Positions 24,252 through 31,886 of a stretch of 64,000 nucleotides of DNA are shown here, piece by piece. Below the pieces are notes generated by a model. That model made no database searches. It was not told the origin of the DNA and saw only the letters and a program-made list of their open reading frames with translations. The position numbers were made by a program, and so were the translations under genes. Source of the DNA: Paracoccus sp. N5 (GTDB taxonomy: Bacteria > Pseudomonadota > Alphaproteobacteria > Rhodobacterales > Rhodobacteraceae); contig NZ_AQUO01000002.1 of NCBI RefSeq assembly GCF_000371965.1, positions 264,001-328,000 of the forward strand, in the 5' to 3' direction. Numbering within the stretch: position 1 is the stretch's first letter; each line of letters begins with the position of its first letter.

Positions 24252-25225
24252 ACCGGCATGTGATGGGGGTCGATCTCGGCTCGACCACGGCCAAGGCGGT
24301 CATCCTGGACGAGCATGGCCGGATCGTCGCCCGCGAGGTGGTCCAGATGGGCGCGGTCAGCGGCGACGCGATGATGGATGCGAAGCGGCGGGCATTGGCC
24401 GATGCCGGGCTGACCGAAGCGCAGATCGCCAATACCGTGGCGACCGGCTATGGCCGGCGGATGATCGACGGCGCCTCGAAATCCTATACCGAGATCACCT
24501 GCCATGCCCGTGGTGCGGCCCATATGGTGCCGGGCGTACGCCTGGTGATCGACATCGGCGGCCAGGACAGCAAGGTGATCGCGGTCACCTCCGACGGGCT
24601 GGTGGAAACCTTTGCCATGAACGACCGCTGCGCCGGCGGCACCGGCAAGTTCCTCGAGACGCTGGCGCGTTCCCTTGAAGTGCCGCTGGAGGACATGGGC
24701 GCCATGGCCTTGCAGGCGCAGGCCGAACTGGCGATCTCCAGCATCTGCGCGACCTTCGCGGAAACCGAGGTGATCTCTCTGCTGGCGGAAGGATCCTCGA
24801 AGCCCGACGTGGCGGCGGCGGTGCACGGCTCGGTCGCGCGCCGCACGCTCGGCCTGGTGTCGCGGGTCGGTCTGCGCGAGCCGATAGCGATGACGGGGGG
24901 CGTCGCACGCAACGCCGCGGCGGTGCGCGCCATCGCCAAGGAGCTGGGGACGGAGATCACGGTTCCGCCCGATCCGCAGATCGCCGGTGCGCTTGGCGCC
25001 GCGCTTTTCGCACTGGATGCGTTGCGGGTTGCCGATCAGGAAAGCGAGCAGGCCGAGGAAGATCGGCTTTCGGCCGTCGCGATCCCGGGCTCGGACGCCC
25101 CGAAATGCCGCCCCGGTGGCGCGGGCCATGACCCGTCCGCAACCATCGCACCGCGGGCAACCGGCCCCTTGGCCCGGTTCATCGGTCAGTTGAGCCCGTC
25201 GCGACGGGAAGAGAGGAAAAAATGA
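24248..25225 (+). CDS. ATP-dependent activator of the reductase/dehydratase (BcrA/BcrD/HgdC family)
   Basis: A 325-aa ASKHA-fold ATPase that binds one [4Fe-4S] cluster between two monomers and fires electrons into the BcrBC-like enzyme with ATP hydrolysis. VDLGSTTAKAV (8-18) is the first phosphate loop and DIGGQDSKV (102-110) the second. Cys128 (NDRCAGGTG) and Cys167 (SICATFAE) are the cluster ligands. MTGGVARNAA is the adenosine-binding loop. Residues after about 262 are an extra C-terminal tail of about 60 aa, polar and Pro/Arg-rich, beyond the usual length. ATG 24248 overlaps the leader ORF stop, and ATG 24242 is an in-frame alternative. Class I benzoyl-CoA reductases use two different ATPase subunits, whereas only one is present here, as in 2-hydroxyacyl-CoA dehydratase systems. 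Its stop overlaps the next gene. Confidence 0.87.
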   Translation: MNRHVMGVDLGSTTAKAVILDEHGRIVAREVVQMGAVSGDAMMDAKRRALADAGLTEAQIANTVATGYGRRMIDGASKSYTEITCHARGAAHMVPGVRLVIDIGGQDSKVIAVTSDGLVETFAMNDRCAGGTGKFLETLARSLEVPLEDMGAMALQAQAELAISSICATFAETEVISLLAEGSSKPDVAAAVHGSVARRTLGLVSRVGLREPIAMTGGVARNAAAVRAIAKELGTEITVPPDPQIAGALGAALFALDALRVADQESEQAEEDRLSAVAIPGSDAPKCRPGGAGHDPSATIAPRATGPLARFIGQLSPSRREERKK

Positions 25226-26025
25226 CAGGAACCGAAGCTGGCCAACACCCGGGGTTCGCCTTGCGCAACAGCAACGCCGTCATCGGCGGCGGCACCTCTG
25301 GCGTCGGGCTTGAAACCGCCCGGTTGCTGCTGCGCGAAGGCGTGGCGGCGGTCGTGCTGATCGGTCGCAACCCGGACAAGGGCGCGGCGGCAGCGGCGGC
25401 GCTGAACGCCGAAGGGCATGCGGGGGTGGCCAGCTTCCGGTCCGTCGACCTGTGCGACCCGGCGGCCGTCGCCCCGGCGATCGCCGCCATCGAGGACGAG
25501 ATCGGCCCGATCGACATCGCCATCAGCGCCGCCAATTCCAACGGTGTCCCCAAGCTGTTTCATTTGCTCGACCCCGCCACTATCGTCGCCCAGCTGAACG
25601 AACAGGCACTGCCCGCGTTGCTGCTGTCCGGCGCGGTATTGCCGGGGATGCGTCAGCGTCGGCGCGGGGCCATCATCCTGGTCGCCTCGGACGCGGCCAG
25701 GGTGCCGACCCCGGGCGAGTCGGTGATCGGCGCCGGCATGGCCGCCATCACCCGCTTTGCAACCACGCTGGCGATGGAGGCCAAGCGCGACGGAATCCGG
25801 GTGAATGCGGTGACGCCCTCGCTGATCGCGGACACGCAATCCTATGACCGGATCATGGAAGACCCCTTCGCAGCCAAGCTGTTTCAGCGGGCCGAGAAGG
25901 CCGCTTCTCTGGGACTGACCCGCCCGGAAGACATCGCACCCACGCTGGTGTTCCTGGCCAGTCCCGCGGCCGCACGGCTGACCGGGCAGGTGATTTCGGT
26001 GAACGGAGGCATCTCGGCCGCCTGA
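25222..26025 (+). CDS. SDR-fold protein, BadH-like, lacking the catalytic Tyr and Lys
   Basis: A 267-aa short-chain-dehydrogenase fold with an N-terminal GGGTSGVG nucleotide loop. VASDAARV...GES matches the region I recall around the active site of BadH (2-hydroxycyclohexanecarboxyl-CoA dehydrogenase). Where BadH has Tyr-x3-Lys, this protein has Ile169 and Met173 (SVIGAGMAAI). The NNAG motif is also changed to SAAN (102-105). Normal SDR catalysis is therefore unlikely. It may be a structural or regulatory partner, or do different chemistry. The ATG overlaps the activator stop (ATGA), so the two are made together. The NAD site and the C-terminal GQVISVNGG are intact. Confidence 0.82.
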   Translation: MTGTEAGQHPGFALRNSNAVIGGGTSGVGLETARLLLREGVAAVVLIGRNPDKGAAAAAALNAEGHAGVASFRSVDLCDPAAVAPAIAAIEDEIGPIDIAISAANSNGVPKLFHLLDPATIVAQLNEQALPALLLSGAVLPGMRQRRRGAIILVASDAARVPTPGESVIGAGMAAITRFATTLAMEAKRDGIRVNAVTPSLIADTQSYDRIMEDPFAAKLFQRAEKAASLGLTRPEDIAPTLVFLASPAAARLTGQVISVNGGISAA

Positions 26026-26094
26026 GATCGGCCGCCGCTCTCGCACTGCCGGGGGAGGATGAAACAAGTTCCAGCGCTTTTGGGAGGAGGCAAG

Positions 26095-28035
26095 ATGGAA
26101 ACCTTGACGCGCAGCGCGGCGGATGCCGCGGTTTTGCCCTGGCTGCCGGGGCATGCGCCCAGTCCCGGCCGGGTGGCGCGCGCCCGCTGCCTGACCGAGG
26201 CAGACCGCAGGGAAATCGCCCGCTGGCCGCTCGAGGCCCTGCTGCCCGCGACGACCATCCTGGCCTGCCTGCGGGCCGCGGCGGACATGCTGCCCGACAA
26301 GACCGCGATCATCCAGCTGCACCGGGGCATTCCCGGCGGCCCGCGCAGCGGCCTGTCCTATGGCGATCTGCTCGACCGCGTCGAGCGCGCGGGCCGGGTG
26401 TTTCAGGCCCATGCCGGGCCGCGCCGCCGGCCAGTCGTGGGCGTGGTGTTGCCGATGGTGGCCGAAGGGCTGATCGCCTCCTGGGCGGCGATGGCGGTCG
26501 GCACGCTGCTGCCGGTCAATCCCTATCTGGAAGTCGAGGCGCTGGCGGCGATTCTGCGCGCCGGGGGCGTGACCACCCTGGTCACCACGACCACCGCCGC
26601 CGGGGGCGACGGGGTCTGGCGCGACCTGGACCGGCTGCGGGCGATGATGCCCGAGCTGAACCACATCCTGCTGGTCGGCGCAGCGGATCCCGCTTGCGGT
26701 TTCGATGCCGCGCTGGCCGGTGCGGGAACGGACGCGCCGCTGACGAACCTGACCGGTCCCGAGGAGGTCGTCGTGACGATGCCGACCGGCGGGACGACCG
26801 GAATGCCCAAGCTGGTCCGGATGTCGCAGCAGGGGCTGCTGACGGTTGCCTGGAACACGGGCATCCTGATGGGGCCAGAGCCCGATGCCGTGGTTGCCCA
26901 CGGCATGCCGAATTTCCACTGCGGCGGATTGATCCCGCTGGCGACCCGCAGCCTGCTGTTCGGCCAGACCCTGCTGACGCTGACGCCGCTCGGGTTCCGG
27001 GACCGCGAGGTGGTGGCCAATTTCTGGCCGCTGATGCAGGAATTCGGCGTCACCTCGGTCCTTTCCACGCCGACGACGGCCGCCGCCATCCTGCAGGCCA
27101 GCCCCGACGGCGAGATCCCGCACCGGATCAGCGATTACCATTGCGGCGGATCGACCATCCCGGTCGATCTGATGGAGCGGTTCCACCGCCGCTTCGGCAT
27201 CTGGCTGCGCGAGAACTGGGGCCTGACCGAGATGCATGGCACCATCACCGGCCATCTCGATCCGTCCAGGCGCCCGCAGGTGGGATCGGTCGGCCGGGCC
27301 TTGCCCGGATATGCCCTGAGGGTGGTCGAGTTGGACGACCACAGCCGGATCATCCGCGACCTTCCCGCGGACACCTGCGGGGTCGTGGTGGCGCGGGGGC
27401 CAACCCTCATGCTGGGCTATAACATGCCGGACCGCGACCCCGAATTCTTTGTCACCGACCCGCGCGACGGCACGGTCTGGGGGAACTCGGGCGACATCGG
27501 GCGGCTGGATGCGGAAGGTTATCTGTGGCTCTCGGGCCGCGCCAAGGATCTGATCATTCGCGGCGGCCACAATATCGACCCGCGCCTGATCGAGGATGTT
27601 CTGGACGCCCATCCGGCGGTGCGCCTGTGCGCCGCCGTGGCCGAACCCGATGCGGAAAAGGGCGAGATGCCCGTGGCCTATGTCGAGTTGATGGACGGGG
27701 CCAGGATCGGCGGTGCGGCCTTGCGCGCCTGGTGCGCGGAGAGGATCGCCGAACGCGCCGCCCTGCCGCGCGAGATCCGCATCCTGGAGGCGCTGCCCCT
27801 GACCCCGGTCGGCAAGATATCCAAGGTCGCGCTGCGCCTGGACGCCAAAAGATGCGCCCTGGAGACCGCTCTGCGCGATCGTTTCGGCGCCGCCGCCCCG
27901 GCCTTCGAACTGAGCGCCGGCCCCAGGGGCGACCAGGCGGAATTCGCCGACCCGCTCCCCGGCAACGTCGCCCCGGAGATCGCCGGGATCGCCTCTCGCC
28001 TGCAATGCCAGATCAATATCGACCCTGCATCCTGA
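26095..28035 (+). CDS. Acyl-CoA ligase of the ANL superfamily, long form
   Basis: A 646-aa ligase, about 100 aa longer than most because of an N-terminal extension and a C-terminal tail after the A10 motif. Core motifs are complete: MPTGGTTGMPKLV, NWGLTEMHGT, GRAKDLIIRGGHNIDPRLIE and PLTPVGKISKVALR with the catalytic Lys. FHCGG and YHCGG segments occur where aryl- and acyl-CoA ligases form the acid pocket. ATG 26095 follows GGGAGGAGGCAAG. An upstream ATG at 26059 has no usable spacing to its ribosome-binding site. It sits in the activator operon just before the TRAP transporter, so it is the best candidate to activate the acid imported by that transporter. Confidence 0.87.
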   Translation: METLTRSAADAAVLPWLPGHAPSPGRVARARCLTEADRREIARWPLEALLPATTILACLRAAADMLPDKTAIIQLHRGIPGGPRSGLSYGDLLDRVERAGRVFQAHAGPRRRPVVGVVLPMVAEGLIASWAAMAVGTLLPVNPYLEVEALAAILRAGGVTTLVTTTTAAGGDGVWRDLDRLRAMMPELNHILLVGAADPACGFDAALAGAGTDAPLTNLTGPEEVVVTMPTGGTTGMPKLVRMSQQGLLTVAWNTGILMGPEPDAVVAHGMPNFHCGGLIPLATRSLLFGQTLLTLTPLGFRDREVVANFWPLMQEFGVTSVLSTPTTAAAILQASPDGEIPHRISDYHCGGSTIPVDLMERFHRRFGIWLRENWGLTEMHGTITGHLDPSRRPQVGSVGRALPGYALRVVELDDHSRIIRDLPADTCGVVVARGPTLMLGYNMPDRDPEFFVTDPRDGTVWGNSGDIGRLDAEGYLWLSGRAKDLIIRGGHNIDPRLIEDVLDAHPAVRLCAAVAEPDAEKGEMPVAYVELMDGARIGGAALRAWCAERIAERAALPREIRILEALPLTPVGKISKVALRLDAKRCALETALRDRFGAAAPAFELSAGPRGDQAEFADPLPGNVAPEIAGIASRLQCQINIDPAS

Positions 28036-28050
28036 CCTCGAGGACCCAAG

Positions 28051-29079
28051 ATGAAAGCCCTATTGCCACTCGTCACCTCGGCCCTGATCGCGATCTCGGG
28101 CCCCTCCATGGCGCAGGAAGTCACGTTGCGCGTGCACCATTTCCTGCCGCCGACGGCCTTTCCGGCGACGGATATGGTCGTGCACTGGTGCGAAACGATC
28201 AAGACGCGGTCCGAAGGAAGGATCGCCTGCCAGATCTACCCGGCGATGCAGCTCGGCGGCACGCCGGCGCAGCTGATCGACCAGGCCCGCGATGGCATCG
28301 CCGATGCGGTCTTCACCGTGCCATCCTATCAGCCCGGGGGATATCTGCGCAGCGAGGTCTTCGAGCTGCCGTTTATCGCCGGAACCGAGCCGGTGACAGC
28401 GATGGCGATGTATGAATACGTCACCAAGCATGTGCCTGACGAGTACAAGGGCGTCCGCCCGCTCTGGGTCGCGGTGGGCGATCCCTCGGTCCTGCATTTC
28501 AAGGCGGAACCGCTGAAGACGGTTGCTGAAATGCAGGGCACCAAGATCCGCTCGCCCGGCCGCTACGGCGCTATCGCGCTTGAACAGGTCGGCGCCATTC
28601 CGGTGCAACTGCCCGCCAATGCAATTACGGAATCGCTTTCCCGCGGCGTGATCGACGGCGTCATGATCCCCTGGAGCGCGGTTCGCATGTTGAACATGGA
28701 TGAGGAGGTAAACGCCCACAGCGTCTTTCCGCCGGGTCGCCGCCCCTTCACCAGCTCGATCGCAATGTTTCTGATCAGCGAGAGCACCTATGATCGCCTG
28801 CCTGCGGATTTGCAGGCCGTCATCGACGAGGCCTCCGGGCTCGAGGCTTCCCGCCATATGAGCGAAATCTACCGCCAGAAGGGGATCGAGGATCAGGAAG
28901 CTGCCAAGGCCCGCGGTGCCAAGGTCCATGTCATCGGCGAGGACCAGTATGCCGAATGGGTGAAGCGGATGGATGTCGTCCGGCAACGCTGGATCGAGGA
29001 AGTCGACCGCAGCGGAGCAGACGGGGCGGCGCTCTATGACACCGCCACCGCCCTGATCAAGAAATTCGAGAACCAGTGA
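28051..29079 (+). CDS. dctP: TRAP transporter substrate-binding protein DctP
   Basis: A 342-aa periplasmic binding protein. The signal peptide is residues 1-21 (SMA|QEVTLRVHHF). The conserved middle segment, with KIRSPGRYGAIALEQVGAIPV, carries the Arg that usually pairs with a substrate carboxylate. It is more divergent from the two orphan DctP proteins than they are from each other. It begins 15 bp after the ligase stop, with GAGGACC before the ATG, and is followed by dctQ and dctM. The three form one Na+-dependent high-affinity importer, by context for the acid activated by the ligase at 26095. Confidence 0.92.
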   Translation: MKALLPLVTSALIAISGPSMAQEVTLRVHHFLPPTAFPATDMVVHWCETIKTRSEGRIACQIYPAMQLGGTPAQLIDQARDGIADAVFTVPSYQPGGYLRSEVFELPFIAGTEPVTAMAMYEYVTKHVPDEYKGVRPLWVAVGDPSVLHFKAEPLKTVAEMQGTKIRSPGRYGAIALEQVGAIPVQLPANAITESLSRGVIDGVMIPWSAVRMLNMDEEVNAHSVFPPGRRPFTSSIAMFLISESTYDRLPADLQAVIDEASGLEASRHMSEIYRQKGIEDQEAAKARGAKVHVIGEDQYAEWVKRMDVVRQRWIEEVDRSGADGAALYDTATALIKKFENQ

Positions 29080-29144
29080 AGATCTGGCCCGCGGGTCGCT
29101 GTGGCCTGGCCGCTGCGTTCGACCACCATCTCTGCAGAGGGTAA

Positions 29145-29729
29145 ATGATGGACATTCCAGGAAGGGTCGGCCAGCCGGTCGACGGTATGCCGCTGGGAGG
29201 CATGCGCTCGTCTTGGCATCGTGCGGCGACGGTGCTGCGGAAGGCCGCGATGATGTCAGCGACGCTCGGCGGCCTGGCTCTCTGCGGGCTTGCAATCATG
29301 CTGACGGTCTCGATCCTGGCGCGCAAGACCATGGGCTGGCAGGTGCGCGGCGACGTCGAGATCGTCCAGATGGGCGGCGCGGTGGCCTCGTCGCTGCTGT
29401 TTGCATGGTGTCAGGTCCGCCATGGCAATGTCGCGGTCGACTTCGCCACCAAAGCGCTGCCTTCGGGCGTGCAGCAGATACTGGACCGGACCGGCTATTT
29501 CATCCTTGGCTGCCTCGGGCTGCTCCTGGCGGTGCGCACGGTGGCGCTGGGTCTGGGCAGCCTTGAAAACCACGCGGTGTCGACCTTGCTCGCCTGGATC
29601 GAGGGATATTGGCAACTGGCGATGGTGCCCGGGCTGGCGCTGTTCGGCGTGATCGGCCTGTTTCAGTCCTTCGCGCCCCGGCAGGTGGTCGATGACATGG
29701 CCCATGCCTTTTCATGCGGGGGGAATTGA
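29145..29729 (+). CDS. dctQ: TRAP transporter small permease DctQ
   Basis: A 194-aa protein with four hydrophobic segments (about 40-60, 75-93, 112-132 and 152-172), as in DctQ. The sequence between the second and third is QVRHGNVAVDFATKALP, a typical DctQ loop. The N-terminus of about 35 polar residues is longer than average, so a later start is possible, though ATG 29145/29148 follow GCAGAGGG. Its stop is three bases before dctM. It anchors the binding protein to the large permease in the inner membrane. Confidence 0.88.
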   Translation: MMDIPGRVGQPVDGMPLGGMRSSWHRAATVLRKAAMMSATLGGLALCGLAIMLTVSILARKTMGWQVRGDVEIVQMGGAVASSLLFAWCQVRHGNVAVDFATKALPSGVQQILDRTGYFILGCLGLLLAVRTVALGLGSLENHAVSTLLAWIEGYWQLAMVPGLALFGVIGLFQSFAPRQVVDDMAHAFSCGGN

Positions 29730-29732
29730 CGC

Positions 29733-31055
29733 ATGGATCCGATCACCCTTGGGCTTCTGCTTCTTGGCGTCACCGTTCTGCTGATCCTGTTGCGCATGCC
29801 GGTGGGCGCCGCGATGTTCCTGTGTGGCGCGGTGGGCTTTCTGTATGTGACGGGCTCGGTCGACATCCTGCTGGCCTGGGTCAAGAACGTCACCTATGCC
29901 CGGCTGTCCAACTTTGACCTGATCGTCATTCCGATGTTCGTTCTGATGGGACAGTTCGCCACCCATGGCGGCTTGTCGCGCGCGCTGTTCCGGTTCGTGA
30001 ATGCCGTGCTCGGCAGGTTTCGCGGCGGGGTTGCCGTGGCGACCATCGGCGCCTGTGCCGGCTTCGCATCCGTTTGCGGCAGTTCCCTTGCCACGGCGGC
30101 AACCATGGGGCAGGTCGCGCTGCCCGAGATGCGCAAGCGCGGATATTCGCCCCGGCTGGCAACGGGAACGGTCGCGGCGGGCGGCACGCTGGGCATCCTG
30201 ATTCCGCCTTCGGTGCCGCTGGTGATCTATGCAATCCTGACCGGGGAATCGATCGGCAAGCTGTTCATCGCCGCCATCGTGCCCGCGCTCATCGCCGTCT
30301 TGGGCTATATGCTGGTGGTGATGATGATCGTCGCCCGCAACCCCGACGCGGGCCCCGCCAGCATTCCCGCATCGCCGGGCGAGATCCTGCGCTCTTTTGT
30401 CGGCGTGCTGCCGGTAAGCCTGGTCTTTCTTTTTGTCATCCTCAGCATCTATCTGGGCTGGGCCAGCCCGACCGAGGCTTCGGCCGTCGGGGTCGTCGGT
30501 TGTGGCGTGGTTGCCGCCTTGTCGGGAGACCTGCGGCCGGCCGCCTTCCTGCAGTGTCTGCTGGGGACCGCCGAGGCGACGGTGATGATCTTTATCATCC
30601 TGTTGGGGGCCGATATGCTGAATGCGGCGCTGGCGCTTACCAACATGACCCATCAGATCGCCGATATCATCGTCAACAGCGGCGTCGCTCCGATCATGGT
30701 CGTGCTTGGCATGATGATCATTTTCATCGTGCTGGGCTGCGTCATGGAATCCATGGCGATCATCATGCTGACCATTCCGTTGTTCTTTCCGATCGTCATG
30801 CACCTCGATCTTTTTGGGCTGGCGCCGCCGGAAAAATCGCTTTGGTTCGGCATTCTTGCGATGACCGTGGTGGAAATCGGGCTGATTACCCCTCCCGTCG
30901 GCATGAATGTCTTTGTCGTCAACAAGATGGCCCGGGATGTCAGCATGATGGAAACCTTTCGCGGCGTATTTCCCTTCCTGATGTCCGATCTGCTGCGGAT
31001 CGCGTTGCTACTGGTGGTGCCGGCGCTTTCGCTGATACTGGTCCGGACAATGTAA
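29733..31055 (+). CDS. dctM: TRAP transporter large permease DctM
   Basis: A 440-aa, about 12-segment membrane protein, the transport subunit of the TRAP system. Typical DctM motifs are visible: GQFATHGGLSRALFRF, CAGFASVCGSSLATAATMGQ, PEMRKRGYSPRLATG, and AAGGTLGILIPPSVPLVIY. VVEIGLITPPVGMNVFVV appears near the end. Length is standard. It follows dctQ by three bases and ends 10 bp before the TetR gene, so the operon continues. Confidence 0.95.
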   Translation: MDPITLGLLLLGVTVLLILLRMPVGAAMFLCGAVGFLYVTGSVDILLAWVKNVTYARLSNFDLIVIPMFVLMGQFATHGGLSRALFRFVNAVLGRFRGGVAVATIGACAGFASVCGSSLATAATMGQVALPEMRKRGYSPRLATGTVAAGGTLGILIPPSVPLVIYAILTGESIGKLFIAAIVPALIAVLGYMLVVMMIVARNPDAGPASIPASPGEILRSFVGVLPVSLVFLFVILSIYLGWASPTEASAVGVVGCGVVAALSGDLRPAAFLQCLLGTAEATVMIFIILLGADMLNAALALTNMTHQIADIIVNSGVAPIMVVLGMMIIFIVLGCVMESMAIIMLTIPLFFPIVMHLDLFGLAPPEKSLWFGILAMTVVEIGLITPPVGMNVFVVNKMARDVSMMETFRGVFPFLMSDLLRIALLLVVPALSLILVRTM

Positions 31056-31065
31056 GCAGCAGAAA

Positions 31066-31872
31066 GTGATTTCCGCCTTGCCCCGAGCCCAGAAAACCAT
31101 TGCCAGCCCGTCCGCGAAGTCGACCGGATCGATGACGGACTTGGCCCCGCGCAGGTCGCGCATGCCGCAGAAGCAGCGGTTGTCGATGATCCTGTCCGTC
31201 GCGCGGCGGATGCTGGCCGAACGTGACTACAACTCCGTATCGATCGCCGAGATCGCGGCGGAATGCGGCATCGTCGAAGGAACGATCTACCGCTTCTTCA
31301 AGACCAAGCGCGACCTGATGCTGCGCGTGGCCGAGGACTGGATGGAGCAGGAATACCGGATCGGTGCGGGATATGCCAATCTTACGGGAACGCGCGAACG
31401 GATCTATTACCTGATCCATGCGGCGTTGCGCACGACCTATGATTTCCCCGGCCTGTCCCGCTTCGTGCTGACCGAGGTGCGGCCGGATCCGAACTATCGC
31501 CAGATGCGGATTTACGAGCTGGCCCGCACCTATTCCGCCGCTATCCGCGAGGTTTGTCAGCAGGCCATCGCCTCGGGCGAGTTCCACGACACGATCTCGA
31601 CCCGGCTGATCCGCTCGGCGGTATTCGGGGCCATGGAGCACGAAACCTGGGGCCATCTGCGTGGCGAGGGGCATTTCTCGGTTCCCGATGTCGCGCGTGA
31701 ACTGACCGAGTTGATCTACGAGGGCATGCGCAACCGCGAGGTGCTGCCCGAACGATCCCTGCCTTTGCCCGAGCGGCTGGAGCGCATCGAGGCGCGGTTG
31801 GCGCGGCTGGAAGCCGAAGCCTTGTCCGCCGATCGCGGCGGCGGATCGCGGGCCGCACCCCGAACATCATGA
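31066..31872 (+). CDS. TetR-family transcriptional regulator
   Basis: A TetR repressor-like protein of 268 aa from GTG 31066, or 246 aa from ATG 31132. The helix-turn-helix lies in YNSVSIAEIAAECGIVEGTIYRFFKTKRDLM, and the family's Y-x-F-F-x-x-K is clear. The ligand domain ends in a Leu/Arg-rich, coiled-coil-like tail (ERLERIEARLARLEAEA). The N-terminus from 31066 is rich in Lys and Ser, so 31132 is a plausible true start. Located inside the activator-ligase-TRAP operon, it probably controls that operon by binding an acyl-CoA intermediate. The tandem palindromes at 24048-24092 are the first sites to consider. Confidence 0.87.
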   Translation: MISALPRAQKTIASPSAKSTGSMTDLAPRRSRMPQKQRLSMILSVARRMLAERDYNSVSIAEIAAECGIVEGTIYRFFKTKRDLMLRVAEDWMEQEYRIGAGYANLTGTRERIYYLIHAALRTTYDFPGLSRFVLTEVRPDPNYRQMRIYELARTYSAAIREVCQQAIASGEFHDTISTRLIRSAVFGAMEHETWGHLRGEGHFSVPDVARELTELIYEGMRNREVLPERSLPLPERLERIEARLARLEAEALSADRGGGSRAAPRTS

Positions 31873-31886
31873 TAAGAGGAAAAGAC

